From contig NZ_JBNCBU010000001.1 of the NCBI RefSeq assembly GCF_051912845.1, forward strand, positions 1,550,001-1,614,000: 64,000 nucleotides of DNA, read 5' to 3'. Made by a program: the position numbers and the translations under genes. Every line of letters starts with the position of its first letter. Position 1 is the first letter of the stretch. The notes under the pieces are model-generated. The model saw nothing but the letters and a program-made list of their open reading frames with translations. It was not told the DNA's origin and searched no databases. Shown piece after piece: positions 26,824 to 35,075 of this stretch. This DNA is from Tsuneonella sediminis. Its GTDB lineage: Bacteria; Pseudomonadota; Alphaproteobacteria; Sphingomonadales; Sphingomonadaceae.

Positions 26824-27546
26824 ATGACACGCGTGGCAATCGTGACCGGGGGGACCCGCGGCATCGGCAAGGCGATCAGCCTTGCGCTCAAGGAACAGGG
26901 GCGCACGGTCGTCGCCAACTACGCGGGCAACGACGCCAAGGCTAAAAGCTTTTCGGAGGCCCACGGGATCCCGGTCTACAAGTGGGACGTGGGCGACCAC
27001 CAGGCGTGCCTCGACGGGTGCGCCCGCGTGACCGAGGAAGTGGGGCCGGTCGACATTGTGGTCAACAATGCCGGGATCACCCGTGACGGCACCCTTGCCC
27101 GGATGAGTTTCGACGACTGGAACGATGTCATGCGGATCAACCTTGGCGGCTGCTTCAACATGGCCAAGGCGTGCTTCCCGGGGATGGCCAGCCGCGGATG
27201 GGGCCGGATCGTCAACATCGGATCGATCAACGGCCAGGCGGGCCAGTACGGCCAGGTCAATTACGCCGCCGCCAAGAGCGGCATCCACGGCTTCACCAAG
27301 GCGCTGGCACAGGAAGGCGCGAAGAAGGGCGTGACGGTCAATGCGATCGCCCCGGGTTACATCGATACCGACATGGTCGCCGCAGTGCCCGAGCCGGTGC
27401 TGGAAAAAATCATCGCCAAGATCCCGGTTGGGCGCCTTGGCCATGCAGAGGAAATCGCCCGCGCGGTCGCTTTCCTTACCAGCGACGACGGCGGCTTCAT
27501 CACCGGCTCGACGATGAGCATCAACGGCGGACAGCACATGTACTGA
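26824..27546 (+). CDS. phaB: Acetoacetyl-CoA reductase (NADPH-dependent, SDR family)
   Basis: The 240-residue short-chain dehydrogenase reduces acetoacetyl-CoA to (R)-3-hydroxybutyryl-CoA for PHB synthesis. The cofactor motif VTGGTRGIGKAI starts at residue 8. The PhbB-specific NNAGITRD, the Ser-Tyr-Lys catalytic set (NIGSINGQAGQYGQVNYAAAKSG) and ITGSTMSINGGQHMY end fit the family, including the conserved C-terminal tyrosine. The ATG at 26824 has an excellent Shine-Dalgarno, GGAGGTGAT, five bases away; the TTG at 26821 is a less likely start. There is no phaA or phaC next to it, although a thiolase lies at 4.2 kb and phaZ at the left edge. Confidence 0.95.
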   Translation: MTRVAIVTGGTRGIGKAISLALKEQGRTVVANYAGNDAKAKSFSEAHGIPVYKWDVGDHQACLDGCARVTEEVGPVDIVVNNAGITRDGTLARMSFDDWNDVMRINLGGCFNMAKACFPGMASRGWGRIVNIGSINGQAGQYGQVNYAAAKSGIHGFTKALAQEGAKKGVTVNAIAPGYIDTDMVAAVPEPVLEKIIAKIPVGRLGHAEEIARAVAFLTSDDGGFITGSTMSINGGQHMY

Positions 27547-27700
27547 CCCGGGGCGGCCCGGCGCCGGCGACCGGCCGGGGCCGGGTTTGACTCCACCCTA
27601 TCCGCTCGCCAGAGTGACGGGCGGAGCGGTTGAAAATCAGCAGGGTCGCCTGCCTCTCCCCGACGGGTCGCGTTCACGCCGATTACGACAGGGGATAACC

Positions 27701-28168
27701 ATGAACGCACTGCGCAAATTCGCCACGCTTGCCATCGCGGCCGGGACGCTCGGCCTGTCAACGCCCGCCCAGGCCCAGCTTGAAGTCTGGAAGGACTACA
27801 CGCCGCAGGAAACGGTCATCGAGCTGACCTATGTCAAGGTCGACGAGGGGCAACTCGACCGCTACCTGGAAGGCCTGAAGCAGACGTGGGTCAGGGCGAA
27901 CGAGGTATCGAAAAAGCTCGGCCAGATCAGCGATTACGGGATCTACACCGTGCCCTACGGGGATAACGAAGTGAACCTGGTGCTGCGCGTGAACTATCCC
28001 AGCATGGCCTCGCTCAACGCCGACAAGGCGCGTTACGACGCGTTTCTCAATGCCTGGGGCAAGCAGAACATCGACAGCAGCAACAAGACGGTGCGCGAGC
28101 TCTACAACAACATCCGCAAGATCAAGGGGACCTACGTCCTGCGCGAACTCAAGATGAAACTCGACTGA
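27701..28168 (+). CDS. Exported hypothetical protein, 155 residues
   Basis: The protein begins with a clear signal, MNALRKFATLAIAAGTLGLSTPAQAQ, cleaved near residue 26. The mature part (about 130 residues) starts LEVWKDYTPQETVIELTYVKV and ends GTYVLRELKMKLD. It alternates beta strands and helices in a pattern compatible with a dimeric alpha-beta barrel, as seen in NIPSNAP/ABM-type small proteins, but I would not assign a family. Start 27701 is at the signal peptide; the frame stays open upstream only with an atypical N-terminus. It is followed after 121 bases by another exported protein and preceded by phaB, with no obvious operon. Confidence 0.75.
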   Translation: MNALRKFATLAIAAGTLGLSTPAQAQLEVWKDYTPQETVIELTYVKVDEGQLDRYLEGLKQTWVRANEVSKKLGQISDYGIYTVPYGDNEVNLVLRVNYPSMASLNADKARYDAFLNAWGKQNIDSSNKTVRELYNNIRKIKGTYVLRELKMKLD

Positions 28169-28289
28169 CGCAAGCACCCCATCGCGCGCTCCAAGCGCCG
28201 ACCTGCTCCCGGTTCACCCTCGCCTCTGCGGGAGAGCGTGACATGTTGACGGTCGCAGGTTCCGGGAGCTAGCCGCTGGCGGCAGGTCC

Positions 28290-28895
28290 ATGCGCCATTG
28301 CCTTGTTCTCCTGTCGCTCGCGCTGTCCAGTGCTCCCACGGGGGCAAGTGCGGCACCCGCACCTTTCACCGGGCCGCGCGGGGAACTCATGCTTGGCTAC
28401 GACGCGACCGAGCTGCCCGACGAGGACGGACCCGAGGTCATGTTCGGCCTGCGCGGCGGGAAGGATTACCAAAGGGGACCATGGCGTGTCGGGTTCGACG
28501 TCGACCTCAGCCGGTCGAACGCCCACAAGGTGGAAACGGACTTGTTCGTTCCCGGCGACCGGATCGAGGTGACGTACGGAACCGACCTTTACCTGGGACT
28601 GCGCGTGGGCCGTCCGTTCGGCGAACGCGTCATGGGTTACGGACTGGCGGGTGCCGCCAGCACGCACATGGGCGTCGAATACAGTGGTGATCTCGACGCG
28701 ATCCCGACGGTGCCGGGCGGGCCGGAGCCCGAGAAGTTCAGCCGGCCCGGGCGCCTGATCGGCTTCTGGACCGGAGGCGGCCTCGAGTTCGACCTTAGGG
28801 GTAAGCTCTTCCTTCGCAGCGAATACCGCTATGCCAACTTCCACGACGGGATCTATCGCCACCAGGCGCTCGTCGGACTGGGCACCCGCTTCTGA
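28290..28895 (+). CDS. Outer-membrane beta-barrel-like exported protein
   Basis: A 201-residue exported protein; the signal MRHCLVLLSLALSSAPTGASA ends near residue 21. The mature chain is a succession of amphipathic strands: RGELMLGYDATELP, GPWRVGFDVDLSRSN, DLYLGLRVGRPFGE and RSEYRYANFHDGIYRHQ. The final VGLGTRF ends in Phe, the usual outer-membrane insertion signal of OmpA/OmpW-like porin-type small barrels. I expect an eight-stranded barrel in the outer membrane, function unknown. A ribbon-helix-helix gene begins one base after its stop codon, so the two are probably co-transcribed. Confidence 0.8.
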   Translation: MRHCLVLLSLALSSAPTGASAAPAPFTGPRGELMLGYDATELPDEDGPEVMFGLRGGKDYQRGPWRVGFDVDLSRSNAHKVETDLFVPGDRIEVTYGTDLYLGLRVGRPFGERVMGYGLAGAASTHMGVEYSGDLDAIPTVPGGPEPEKFSRPGRLIGFWTGGGLEFDLRGKLFLRSEYRYANFHDGIYRHQALVGLGTRF

Positions 28896-28896
28896 G

Positions 28897-29181
28897 ATGG
28901 ATAACCGCGACCGATCCGCTCCGTACCATCCGCCGGTCAAGCGATCGGTGGAAATCGCCGGTCACAAGACCAGCATCAGCCTCGAGCCGCTGTTCTGGAC
29001 GATGCTGCGCGAGGCCGCCAGGCGCGAGGGCACCGCGGTGAACGCGCTCGTCGCGCGCATCGACGAGGAGCGGATCGCCTCGCCCACCCCGTGCGGACTG
29101 GCAGGCGCGATCCGGATATGGCTGGTGACGCACCAGACGGCCGGGGAAACGACCACCGGGGCGGGGCAGTTCGACGCCTGA
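28897..29181 (+). CDS. Ribbon-helix-helix domain protein
   Basis: A 94-residue protein with a compact helix-turn-helix-like ribbon-helix-helix domain, of the RHH_4 type (PF13467) as I recall it. The central segment KRSVEIAGHKTSISLEPLFWTMLREAARREG carries the beta strand and two helices that would contact DNA. The tail (AIRIWLVTHQ) is a conserved family feature. It starts one base after the beta-barrel protein gene, so its product may regulate that gene or act elsewhere. Target sites are unknown. A terminator hairpin of the opposite strand follows directly on its stop codon, with the A-run beginning inside the TGA. Confidence 0.85.
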   Translation: MDNRDRSAPYHPPVKRSVEIAGHKTSISLEPLFWTMLREAARREGTAVNALVARIDEERIASPTPCGLAGAIRIWLVTHQTAGETTTGAGQFDA

Positions 29182-29218
29182 AAAAAAGCGGGCGGAGCCC
29201 CGGTGGGGGCCCGCCCGC
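29181..29218 (-). terminator. Rho-independent terminator for the minus-strand small protein gene
   Basis: An eight-base stem (29188-29195 with 29211-29218), extended by a GCCCC/GGGGC inner pairing, is followed on the minus strand by seven T. It lies 39 bases beyond the stop of the 79-residue protein gene. On the plus strand the T-tract is absent, so it would act chiefly on minus-strand transcripts. Confidence 0.8.
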
Positions 29219-29257
29219 CTCTCGCCCCGTCAAGGGCGATCCAGTCCCGTTGCTCCT

Positions 29258-29497
29258 TTAGTAGGTCGCCGGGGGATCGCTGGCGGGGAAGCTTTCGTCG
29301 GAAGCCTCGTCGGTCTTGTCCCACGAACGGGACGGTTTGTCACGCATGGCTTCGGGTCCCGAATCGCGGACCTGGTGGCGCACGCCGTCCGCCCCCTGAC
29401 CGCTGGCGAACGCGGCACGACCGTGGTGGGCGAAGTTCTTCTGATAATAGCGGTATCCGACATAACCCAGTGCGCCGAGCGCGATGAGCTTGAGCAT
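29258..29497 (-). CDS. Small protein with one membrane segment and a C-terminal DESFPASDPPA motif
   Basis: A 79-residue protein with an N-terminal hydrophobic segment (MLKLIALGALGYVGYRYYQK), a basic middle, and the C-terminal end DKTDEASDESFPASDPPATY. The motif DESFPASDPPS/A occurs at the end of many small alphaproteobacterial proteins of unknown function. A good Shine-Dalgarno (GAGAGG) is present before ATG 29497, and a terminator follows 39 bases after the stop, so this is a well-delimited monocistronic gene. It may be stress-related, but no function is established that I can cite. Confidence 0.8.
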   Translation of the reverse strand: MLKLIALGALGYVGYRYYQKNFAHHGRAAFASGQGADGVRHQVRDSGPEAMRDKPSRSWDKTDEASDESFPASDPPATY

Positions 29498-29655
29498 GCT
29501 GACCTCTCTTTCCTTTGCTCACGACAACGCAGCAAAGGCGAAAAGGTGTCCCGCCGGGATTCAAAGAATCGCGCGAATCGCTAAACGTCCGCGCAGCCGC
29601 TGGGACCCCCGATTCGCGGCTCGGCGAAGCCGCAGCGCGTTAGGGATCTGCCCCC

Positions 29656-30939
29656 TTAATCGTCGCCCACCCGCTCGACCTGCGCGCCGACCAGCGCGAG
29701 TTTTTCCTCCAGCCGCTCGTAGCCGCGGTCGAGGTGATAGAGCCGGCGAACCTGCGTCTGCCCATCGGCCCGCAGACCCGCGATGACGAGGCTCATCGAG
29801 GCGCGCAGGTCCGTCGCCATGACTTCCGCCCCGGTCAGGCCGCCGACCCCGTGGACGATTGCAGTGCGGCCGGAGGTTTCGATGTGCGCGCCCATCCGCG
29901 CCAGTTCTGGCACGTGCATGTAGCGGTTCTCGAAGATCGTCTCGGTCAGCACGCTGGTGCCCTGGGCCACCGTCAGCAGCGCCATCAGTTGCGCCTGCAT
30001 GTCGGTCGCGAGCCCAGGGTAGGGCGCGGTCGACAGGTTAACGGCCCTGAGCTTGCCGTCAGCCGCCACCCGCACGCCCTTCTTCTCGGCCTCGACCGTG
30101 ACCCCGATGTTCCGCAAGGCGTGAAGGGTCGCCGACATGTCCTCGGCCTTGGCGCCCTCGAGCAGGACCTCGCCACCGGTGATCGCGGCGGCGCACGCGT
30201 ACGAGCCGGCCTCGATCCGGTCGGGCATGACCCGGTAGGTCGCGCCGTGAAGCCGCTTGACGCCGTGGATCGTCAGATCCGACCCGCCGATCCCCTCGAT
30301 TTCGGCACCCATCGCGACGAGAAGGTTGCACAGGTCGACGATCTCGGGCTCGCGCGCGGCGTTGAACAGGCGGCAGGTGCCGCTGGCGAGAACGGCGGCC
30401 ATCAGCGCGTTCTCGGTCGCGCCCACGCTGACCACCGGGAAATCGAATTCGCCCCCCGGCAGCCCGCCGTCGGGCGCGTGCGCGCGGACGTAGCCCTGAG
30501 CGAGCTCGATCTCGGCCCCGAACGCCTCGAGCGCCTTCAGGTGCAGGTCGATCGGCCGGTTGCCGATCGCGCACCCGCCCGGCAGCGAGACGGTCGCCTC
30601 GCCCATCCGCGCAAGCATCGGGCCGAGTACGAGGATCGAGGCCCGCATCTTGCGCACGAGGTCGTAGGGCGCGACCGTGCCGGTGATCCGCGTCGCTTCC
30701 AGCGTCATCACCCGGCCGAAGTCCTCGGGCCGCGAACCCTGGATGGCGGTGGTCACCCCGAACTGGTTCATCAGGTGCTGGAAGCCGTCTATGTCGGCGA
30801 GCCGGGGCAGGTTGCGCAACGTCAACGGTTCGTCGGTAAGCAACGCGCACGGGATGAGGGTGAGCGCGGCGTTCTTCGCGCCGGAGATCGGGATGGTTCC
30901 GCTGAGGCGCTTGCCCCCCTCGATGATGATCTTGTCCAT
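29656..30939 (-). CDS. murA: UDP-N-acetylglucosamine 1-carboxyvinyltransferase
   Basis: The 427-residue MurA transfers enolpyruvate from PEP to UDP-GlcNAc, the first committed step of peptidoglycan synthesis, in the cytoplasm. The fosfomycin-target cysteine is in the LPGGCAIGNRPIDLHL loop at about residue 117. The N-terminus MDKIIIEGGKRLSGTIPISGAKNAAL and the second-domain YPGLATDMQAQLMALL are also intact. It is divergent from galU with 72 bases between the starts. Start 30939 is normal for the family; the frame stays open a long way upstream but across galU. Confidence 0.98.
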   Translation of the reverse strand: MDKIIIEGGKRLSGTIPISGAKNAALTLIPCALLTDEPLTLRNLPRLADIDGFQHLMNQFGVTTAIQGSRPEDFGRVMTLEATRITGTVAPYDLVRKMRASILVLGPMLARMGEATVSLPGGCAIGNRPIDLHLKALEAFGAEIELAQGYVRAHAPDGGLPGGEFDFPVVSVGATENALMAAVLASGTCRLFNAAREPEIVDLCNLLVAMGAEIEGIGGSDLTIHGVKRLHGATYRVMPDRIEAGSYACAAAITGGEVLLEGAKAEDMSATLHALRNIGVTVEAEKKGVRVAADGKLRAVNLSTAPYPGLATDMQAQLMALLTVAQGTSVLTETIFENRYMHVPELARMGAHIETSGRTAIVHGVGGLTGAEVMATDLRASMSLVIAGLRADGQTQVRRLYHLDRGYERLEEKLALVGAQVERVGDD

Positions 30940-31011
30940 GGGGGCCGGCTCTAGCGCGAATCGCGCGGCCCGCAAGGTTGCGCGGGGCGGGGGCGATGCT
31001 ATCCGCCCTGT

Positions 31012-31902
31012 ATGAGCAGTCGCAAACCCATACGGAAAGCCGTGTTCCCGGTCGCCGGCCTCGGCACCCGCTTCCTCCCCGCCACCAAGGCTATCCCCAA
31101 GGAACTGCTGCCGATCGTCGATCGCCCGCTTATCCAGTACGCGGTGGACGAGGCGCGCGAGGCCGGGATCGAGCAGATGATCTTCGTGACCGGTCGCGGC
31201 AAGACCGCGATCGTCGAGCATTTCGACATCGCCTACGAGCTCGAGACGACAATGGAGGAGCGTGGCAAGTCGCTCGACATCCTCGAGCCCACCCGGTTCA
31301 CCCCGGGCGACATCATCACCGTGCGCCAGCAGGTTCCGCTCGGCCTCGGCCACGCGGTCTGGTGCGCCCGCGCGATCGTCGGCGACGAGCCCTTCGCGAT
31401 CCTGCTGCCCGACGAATTGATGATCGCGGCCAGCGGTGGCGGGACCGGCTGCATGAGACAGATGGTCGAAGCCTACGAGGACGTCGGCGGCAACCTGATT
31501 TCGGTGCTCGAGGTGCCGCGCGAGGAAGTCGGCAGCTACGGTGTGATCGATCCCGGCGCGCAGGTCTCGGCCACTCTCACGGAGGTGTGCGGCCTGGTCG
31601 AAAAGCCGCCGGTCGCGGAGGCGCCCTCCAACAAGATCGTCTCGGGCCGCTACATCCTCCAGCCCGAAGTCATGCGCACGCTGGAAAATCAGGGCAAGGG
31701 AGCGGGGGGAGAGATCCAGCTCACCGACGCGATGGCGAAGATGATCGGCGTCCAGCCGTTTCACGCGGTGACTTTCGCGGGCCGTCGCTTCGACTGCGGC
31801 AGCAAGGTGGGCTTTGTCGAGGCGACGCTGGCGCTCGCGCTCGAACGCGAGGACATGGGGGCGGAGGTGCGGGCGATGGCGGAGCGCCTGCTCGGCCGGT
31901 GA
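31012..31902 (+). CDS. galU: UTP-glucose-1-phosphate uridylyltransferase
   Basis: The 296-residue GalU makes UDP-glucose from UTP and glucose-1-phosphate, a precursor for exopolysaccharide and LPS sugars. The nucleotide-binding signature AVFPVAGLGTRFLPATKAIPKE at residue 10 is followed by the sugar-binding RYILQPEVM and GGEIQLTDAM. It should supply the initiating sugar transferase at 19.5 kb and the exosortase-A-type glycosyltransferase at 7.5 kb. The divergent neighbour is murA. It ends 10 bases before the stop of a flavin oxidoreductase on the other strand. No unusual residues were seen. Confidence 0.97.
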   Translation: MSSRKPIRKAVFPVAGLGTRFLPATKAIPKELLPIVDRPLIQYAVDEAREAGIEQMIFVTGRGKTAIVEHFDIAYELETTMEERGKSLDILEPTRFTPGDIITVRQQVPLGLGHAVWCARAIVGDEPFAILLPDELMIAASGGGTGCMRQMVEAYEDVGGNLISVLEVPREEVGSYGVIDPGAQVSATLTEVCGLVEKPPVAEAPSNKIVSGRYILQPEVMRTLENQGKGAGGEIQLTDAMAKMIGVQPFHAVTFAGRRFDCGSKVGFVEATLALALEREDMGAEVRAMAERLLGR

Positions 31903-31912
31903 GAATGCCCGG

Positions 31913-33262
31913 TCAGCCGGTGCCGAGCACGCCCGGAAACAGCCCTCCCGGATCGTAACGCGCCTTGATCTCGCGCAGGCGGTCGTAGTGCGGGCCGAAC
32001 GCCTTTCGCACCCGGTCGGCTTCGTCGCGATCGAGGTAGTTGAGGTACACCGACCCGTCGGAGAACGGTTGCAACCGTTCGAAGCTGGCGCGCGACGTCG
32101 CTATCGCCTGCTCGTCGAGCGCGGGATCGACCCAGCCCGCGCTGATGCCGACGTTGTAGCGCGCCGATCGATTGGAAAAGGCCGTCTCGGTCACGCCCAC
32201 CCGGCTCACCGCGCCGCCCAGCGTTTCCATGAATATCATCGAATATTCGCCGGGAATGGTCCGGACCCCATCGACCATCGCGTCGACGAGCTCGTCCGAC
32301 AGGTCGTCCACGAAGATCGACTTCCAGTAGAACCGCCCGCCATGCGGCGATGCGCCCGCGAACGCCTTCTGGAACTCGACGTAAGGCTGCGGGGCGATGA
32401 AGCCGGTTATCAGGCCGTCGAGGTCGAGCAGCGGCTGCAGGTCTGCATTCGCCGTCACTTCGTCGCCGAGGTGCAGCGCGACCACGGCGGCACATGGCTT
32501 TCCGTGCCACCCGGCTGGAAAGGCGTCGGTCGCCGGGATCTTCATGAACGCGGGGACAAGGCTGACGTCGTCCGGGGCGCCAGCCATGTAATCGCGCACG
32601 AACCGCATGACCTCCCGCGCGCACTCGAGCGGATAGAATGCCCAGGCGGTGACGATTTGCGGGCCCACCGGATGCAGCCGATAATCGAATCGCGTGACGA
32701 TCCCGAACTGGCCCCCGCCCCCGCGCAGCGCCCAGAACAGGTCGGGATGCGCGCCCTCGTTCGCCTCTACCACGCGGCCGTCGGCCAGCACGACCTGCGC
32801 GCCGACGAGGTTGTCGATGGTCAATCCGAGCTTGCGCGCGAGAAAGCCGATTCCGCCGCCCAGGGTCAGGCCGCCCACGCCGGTTTCGGGTTCGACCCCG
32901 GCAGTCACCGCAAGGCCATGTGCCTGCGTCGCCGCGTCGAGTTCGCCCAGCAGCGCGCCGCCGCCGACGCGCGCAATGCGGGCATCGGGATCGACCGCGA
33001 CACCCTTGAGACCGGCGAGGTCGACGACCACACCACCCTCGATCAGCGACGCGCCGGATACCGAGTGTCCGCCGCATCGCGCAACCGCCTTGCACCCTGT
33101 CCGTGCCGCGAGATCAACTGCCTCCACGACGTCCTCTACGCTGGCGCAGCGGGCGATCATCGCCGGGCGGCGATCGATCATCGCGTTCCAGCCGCGCCGC
33201 GCGCGGTCGAATTCATCGTGCGACGGGTCGATCCGGATCGCGGTCGAAGGGGTCCTGGTCAT
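31913..33262 (-). CDS. FAD-binding oxidoreductase of the berberine bridge enzyme-like type
   Basis: The 449-residue protein has an N-terminal PCMH-type FAD domain and a C-terminal BBE domain (GSVYLNYLDRDEADRVRKAFG, with YDPGGLFPG at the end). FAD should be bound covalently to the histidine in RCGGHSVSG at about residue 66. The second motif, GVEPETGVGGLTLGGG, lacks the cysteine that many relatives use for a second covalent bond, so a monocovalent flavin is expected. A Shine-Dalgarno GGAGG precedes ATG 33262. Substrate is unknown; alcohols, sugars or aromatic compounds have been reported for the family. It lies 64 bases downstream of an acyl-CoA synthetase that reads the same way only up to 33327. 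Confidence 0.9.
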   Translation of the reverse strand: MTRTPSTAIRIDPSHDEFDRARRGWNAMIDRRPAMIARCASVEDVVEAVDLAARTGCKAVARCGGHSVSGASLIEGGVVVDLAGLKGVAVDPDARIARVGGGALLGELDAATQAHGLAVTAGVEPETGVGGLTLGGGIGFLARKLGLTIDNLVGAQVVLADGRVVEANEGAHPDLFWALRGGGGQFGIVTRFDYRLHPVGPQIVTAWAFYPLECAREVMRFVRDYMAGAPDDVSLVPAFMKIPATDAFPAGWHGKPCAAVVALHLGDEVTANADLQPLLDLDGLITGFIAPQPYVEFQKAFAGASPHGGRFYWKSIFVDDLSDELVDAMVDGVRTIPGEYSMIFMETLGGAVSRVGVTETAFSNRSARYNVGISAGWVDPALDEQAIATSRASFERLQPFSDGSVYLNYLDRDEADRVRKAFGPHYDRLREIKARYDPGGLFPGVLGTG

Positions 33263-33326
33263 GCTGTCCTCCCTGCCTGGCAAGGCTAACACGGCCTTCG
33301 CCGCGTCGCCAAACGGAGGGGGAGGA

Positions 33327-34898
33327 TCAGCTGACCCGCGTTTCTGCGGACGCCTCGGCTTCGGCCCGGGCCGCGTATTCGTCGCGCAATTCGCGCTTGT
33401 AGAGCTTGCCGTTCGCCTCGCGCGGCAGTTCGGGGCGGAAGTCGAAGCGACGCGGAATCTTGATCCGCGCGAGCTGCGGGGCGAGATAGCCGCGCAGTTC
33501 CTCTTCCAGCGCTGCGCCGTCATCGCCGGCGACCGCGGCCATCTCGACAGGCTGGACCACGGCGACCACCTGCTCGCCCAGGTCCGCGTCCGGCACGCCG
33601 ATCACCGCCGCGTCCAACACCTTGTGGTGACTGACGAGCAGGTTCTCGATTTCCTGCGGATAGATGTTGACCCCGCCCGAAATGATCATGTGGCTCTTGC
33701 GGTCGGTGAGGAAGAGATAGCCCTCCTCGTCGACGTGGCCGATGTCGCCGATCGTCATCCAGCCGCGCGGGTGCATGGCCTCGGCGGTCTTCGCCGGGTC
33801 GTTGTGATAGGTCGGCAGGATCGCGTTCTCGAAATAGATCAGACCGTCCTCGCCCGGCGGCAGTTCCTCGCCATCGGGTCCGCAGACGTGCAGGGTGCCG
33901 AAGATCGCCTTGCCGACCGTGCCGGGCCGCTCGAGCCACTCTTCCGACTTGACCAGGGTCATGCCGATGCCTTCCGACCCGGCGTAGTACTCGATCACGA
34001 TCGGCCCCCACCAGTCGATCATCGCGCGCTTGATCGGCACCGGGCACGGCGCGGCGGCGTGGATGGCGCGCGCATGGGTCGACAGATCGTAGCGGCAGCG
34101 CACCTCCTTATCGAGGTTGAGCATGCGCACGAAATGGGTCGGCACCCACTGGCTATCGGTGACGCCGTATTTCTCGATCGCCGCAAGTGCGGCTTCGGGT
34201 TCGAACCGTTCCATCAGGACCACCGTACCGCCCAGCCGGTGGACTGCCGAGGACCAGCCGATCGGCGCGGCGTGGTAAAGCGGCGCGGGCGAGAGGTAGA
34301 CCATCGAGCCGTCCGCGGGCATTCCGGCGCCCATGATCGCAAGGCCCATCAGCGCGACCGGGGCGGTCGGCGACGGGTCTTCCGGGGGGCGCGGGCGCAC
34401 GCCTTTGGGTCGGCCGGTCGTACCCGAGCTGTAGAGCATCGTGAGACCGGCGCTTTCGTCAGCGATGGGTTCCGCCGGCTGCGCCGCGAGTGCATCGGCA
34501 AAGTCTTCGGACCCACCTTCGTCCATCACGAGCACGTCGAGGCCGGGACACCGCTGGCGTACATCGCCCAGGACGCCCGCGTAACTCGCCGAGGTGACCA
34601 AGAGCTTCGCCTCGCCGTCGGCCAGGATGTAGGCGATCTCGGGGGCCGTCAGGCGGGTCGAGACAGGGATCAGGATAGTGCCTGCGCGCTGCGAGCCCCA
34701 GATGACGGTATAGAATTCCGGCCGGTTCTCGAGCAGGACCGCAAAGGCATCGCCCGCACCCAGCCCGCGATCGCGGAGCAGGTGGGCAAAACTGTTCGCC
34801 CTGCGGTCCATCTCGCCGAAGGTCATCGTCTCGCCGCTGCCGGCCATGATCACCGCCGGATGGTCGGGGCGCGTACGCGCGTGTTCGATCGGGTGCAT
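33327..34898 (-). CDS. Acyl-CoA synthetase (AMP-binding enzyme)
   Basis: A 523-residue adenylate-forming ligase that activates a carboxylic acid to its CoA thioester in the cytoplasm. The P-loop-like motif is TMLYSSGTTGRPKG, the adenylate-binding region WYYAGSEG-like (here EYYAGSEGIGM), the hinge TIGDIGHVDEEGYLFLTDRKSHMIISGG, and the catalytic lysine is in NGKLYKREL. A palindrome GTTTCGGAACGAAAC is 42 bases upstream of the start, which suggests TetR-type control. Both the flavin oxidoreductase downstream and this gene run in the same direction; a joint metabolic role cannot be stated. Chain length or aromatic specificity is not determinable. Confidence 0.92.
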   Translation of the reverse strand: MHPIEHARTRPDHPAVIMAGSGETMTFGEMDRRANSFAHLLRDRGLGAGDAFAVLLENRPEFYTVIWGSQRAGTILIPVSTRLTAPEIAYILADGEAKLLVTSASYAGVLGDVRQRCPGLDVLVMDEGGSEDFADALAAQPAEPIADESAGLTMLYSSGTTGRPKGVRPRPPEDPSPTAPVALMGLAIMGAGMPADGSMVYLSPAPLYHAAPIGWSSAVHRLGGTVVLMERFEPEAALAAIEKYGVTDSQWVPTHFVRMLNLDKEVRCRYDLSTHARAIHAAAPCPVPIKRAMIDWWGPIVIEYYAGSEGIGMTLVKSEEWLERPGTVGKAIFGTLHVCGPDGEELPPGEDGLIYFENAILPTYHNDPAKTAEAMHPRGWMTIGDIGHVDEEGYLFLTDRKSHMIISGGVNIYPQEIENLLVSHHKVLDAAVIGVPDADLGEQVVAVVQPVEMAAVAGDDGAALEEELRGYLAPQLARIKIPRRFDFRPELPREANGKLYKRELRDEYAARAEAEASAETRVS

Positions 34899-34940
34899 CG
34901 GCAGGTCTCTCTCCTCGGCGCCGCTTGTGCGTCGTCCTTC

Positions 34941-34955
34941 GTTTCGGAACGAAAC
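34941..34955. promoter_or_regulatory. Inverted repeat GTTTCG-GAA-CGAAAC upstream of the acyl-CoA synthetase
   Basis: Two perfect six-base arms flank GAA. It lies 42 bases before the acyl-CoA synthetase start, in the promoter zone. Such GTTTC/GAAAC arms are common in TetR-type operators that control fatty-acid genes. The binding protein cannot be named, and no regulator gene is next to it. Confidence 0.5.
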
Positions 34956-34983
34956 CTATCGCCTCGACGCGCCCGGGCAAGAG

Positions 34984-35017
34984 AAAAGGGCGGCGAGCCC
35001 ACCGGCCCGCCGCCCTT
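34984..35017 (-). terminator. Rho-independent terminator downstream of the M23 peptidase gene
   Basis: A ten-base stem AAGGGCGGCG (34986-34995) pairs with CGCCGCCCTT (35008-35017). On the minus strand it is followed by TTTTC. It sits about 58 bases after the peptidase stop. The plus-strand side ends in only two T, so it mainly acts on the minus-strand transcript. Confidence 0.75.
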
Positions 35018-35075
35018 GTCCGGCACCCTCCCAAGTGTCCGGCACCCGCCCTCTCCGGCGGGATGAATGGTGCGC

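Noticed and set aside
29616..29633. Short hairpin GCGGCT/AGCCGC upstream of the 79-residue gene
   Set aside because: Six base pairs without a T-tract, and not in a position to end a known gene.
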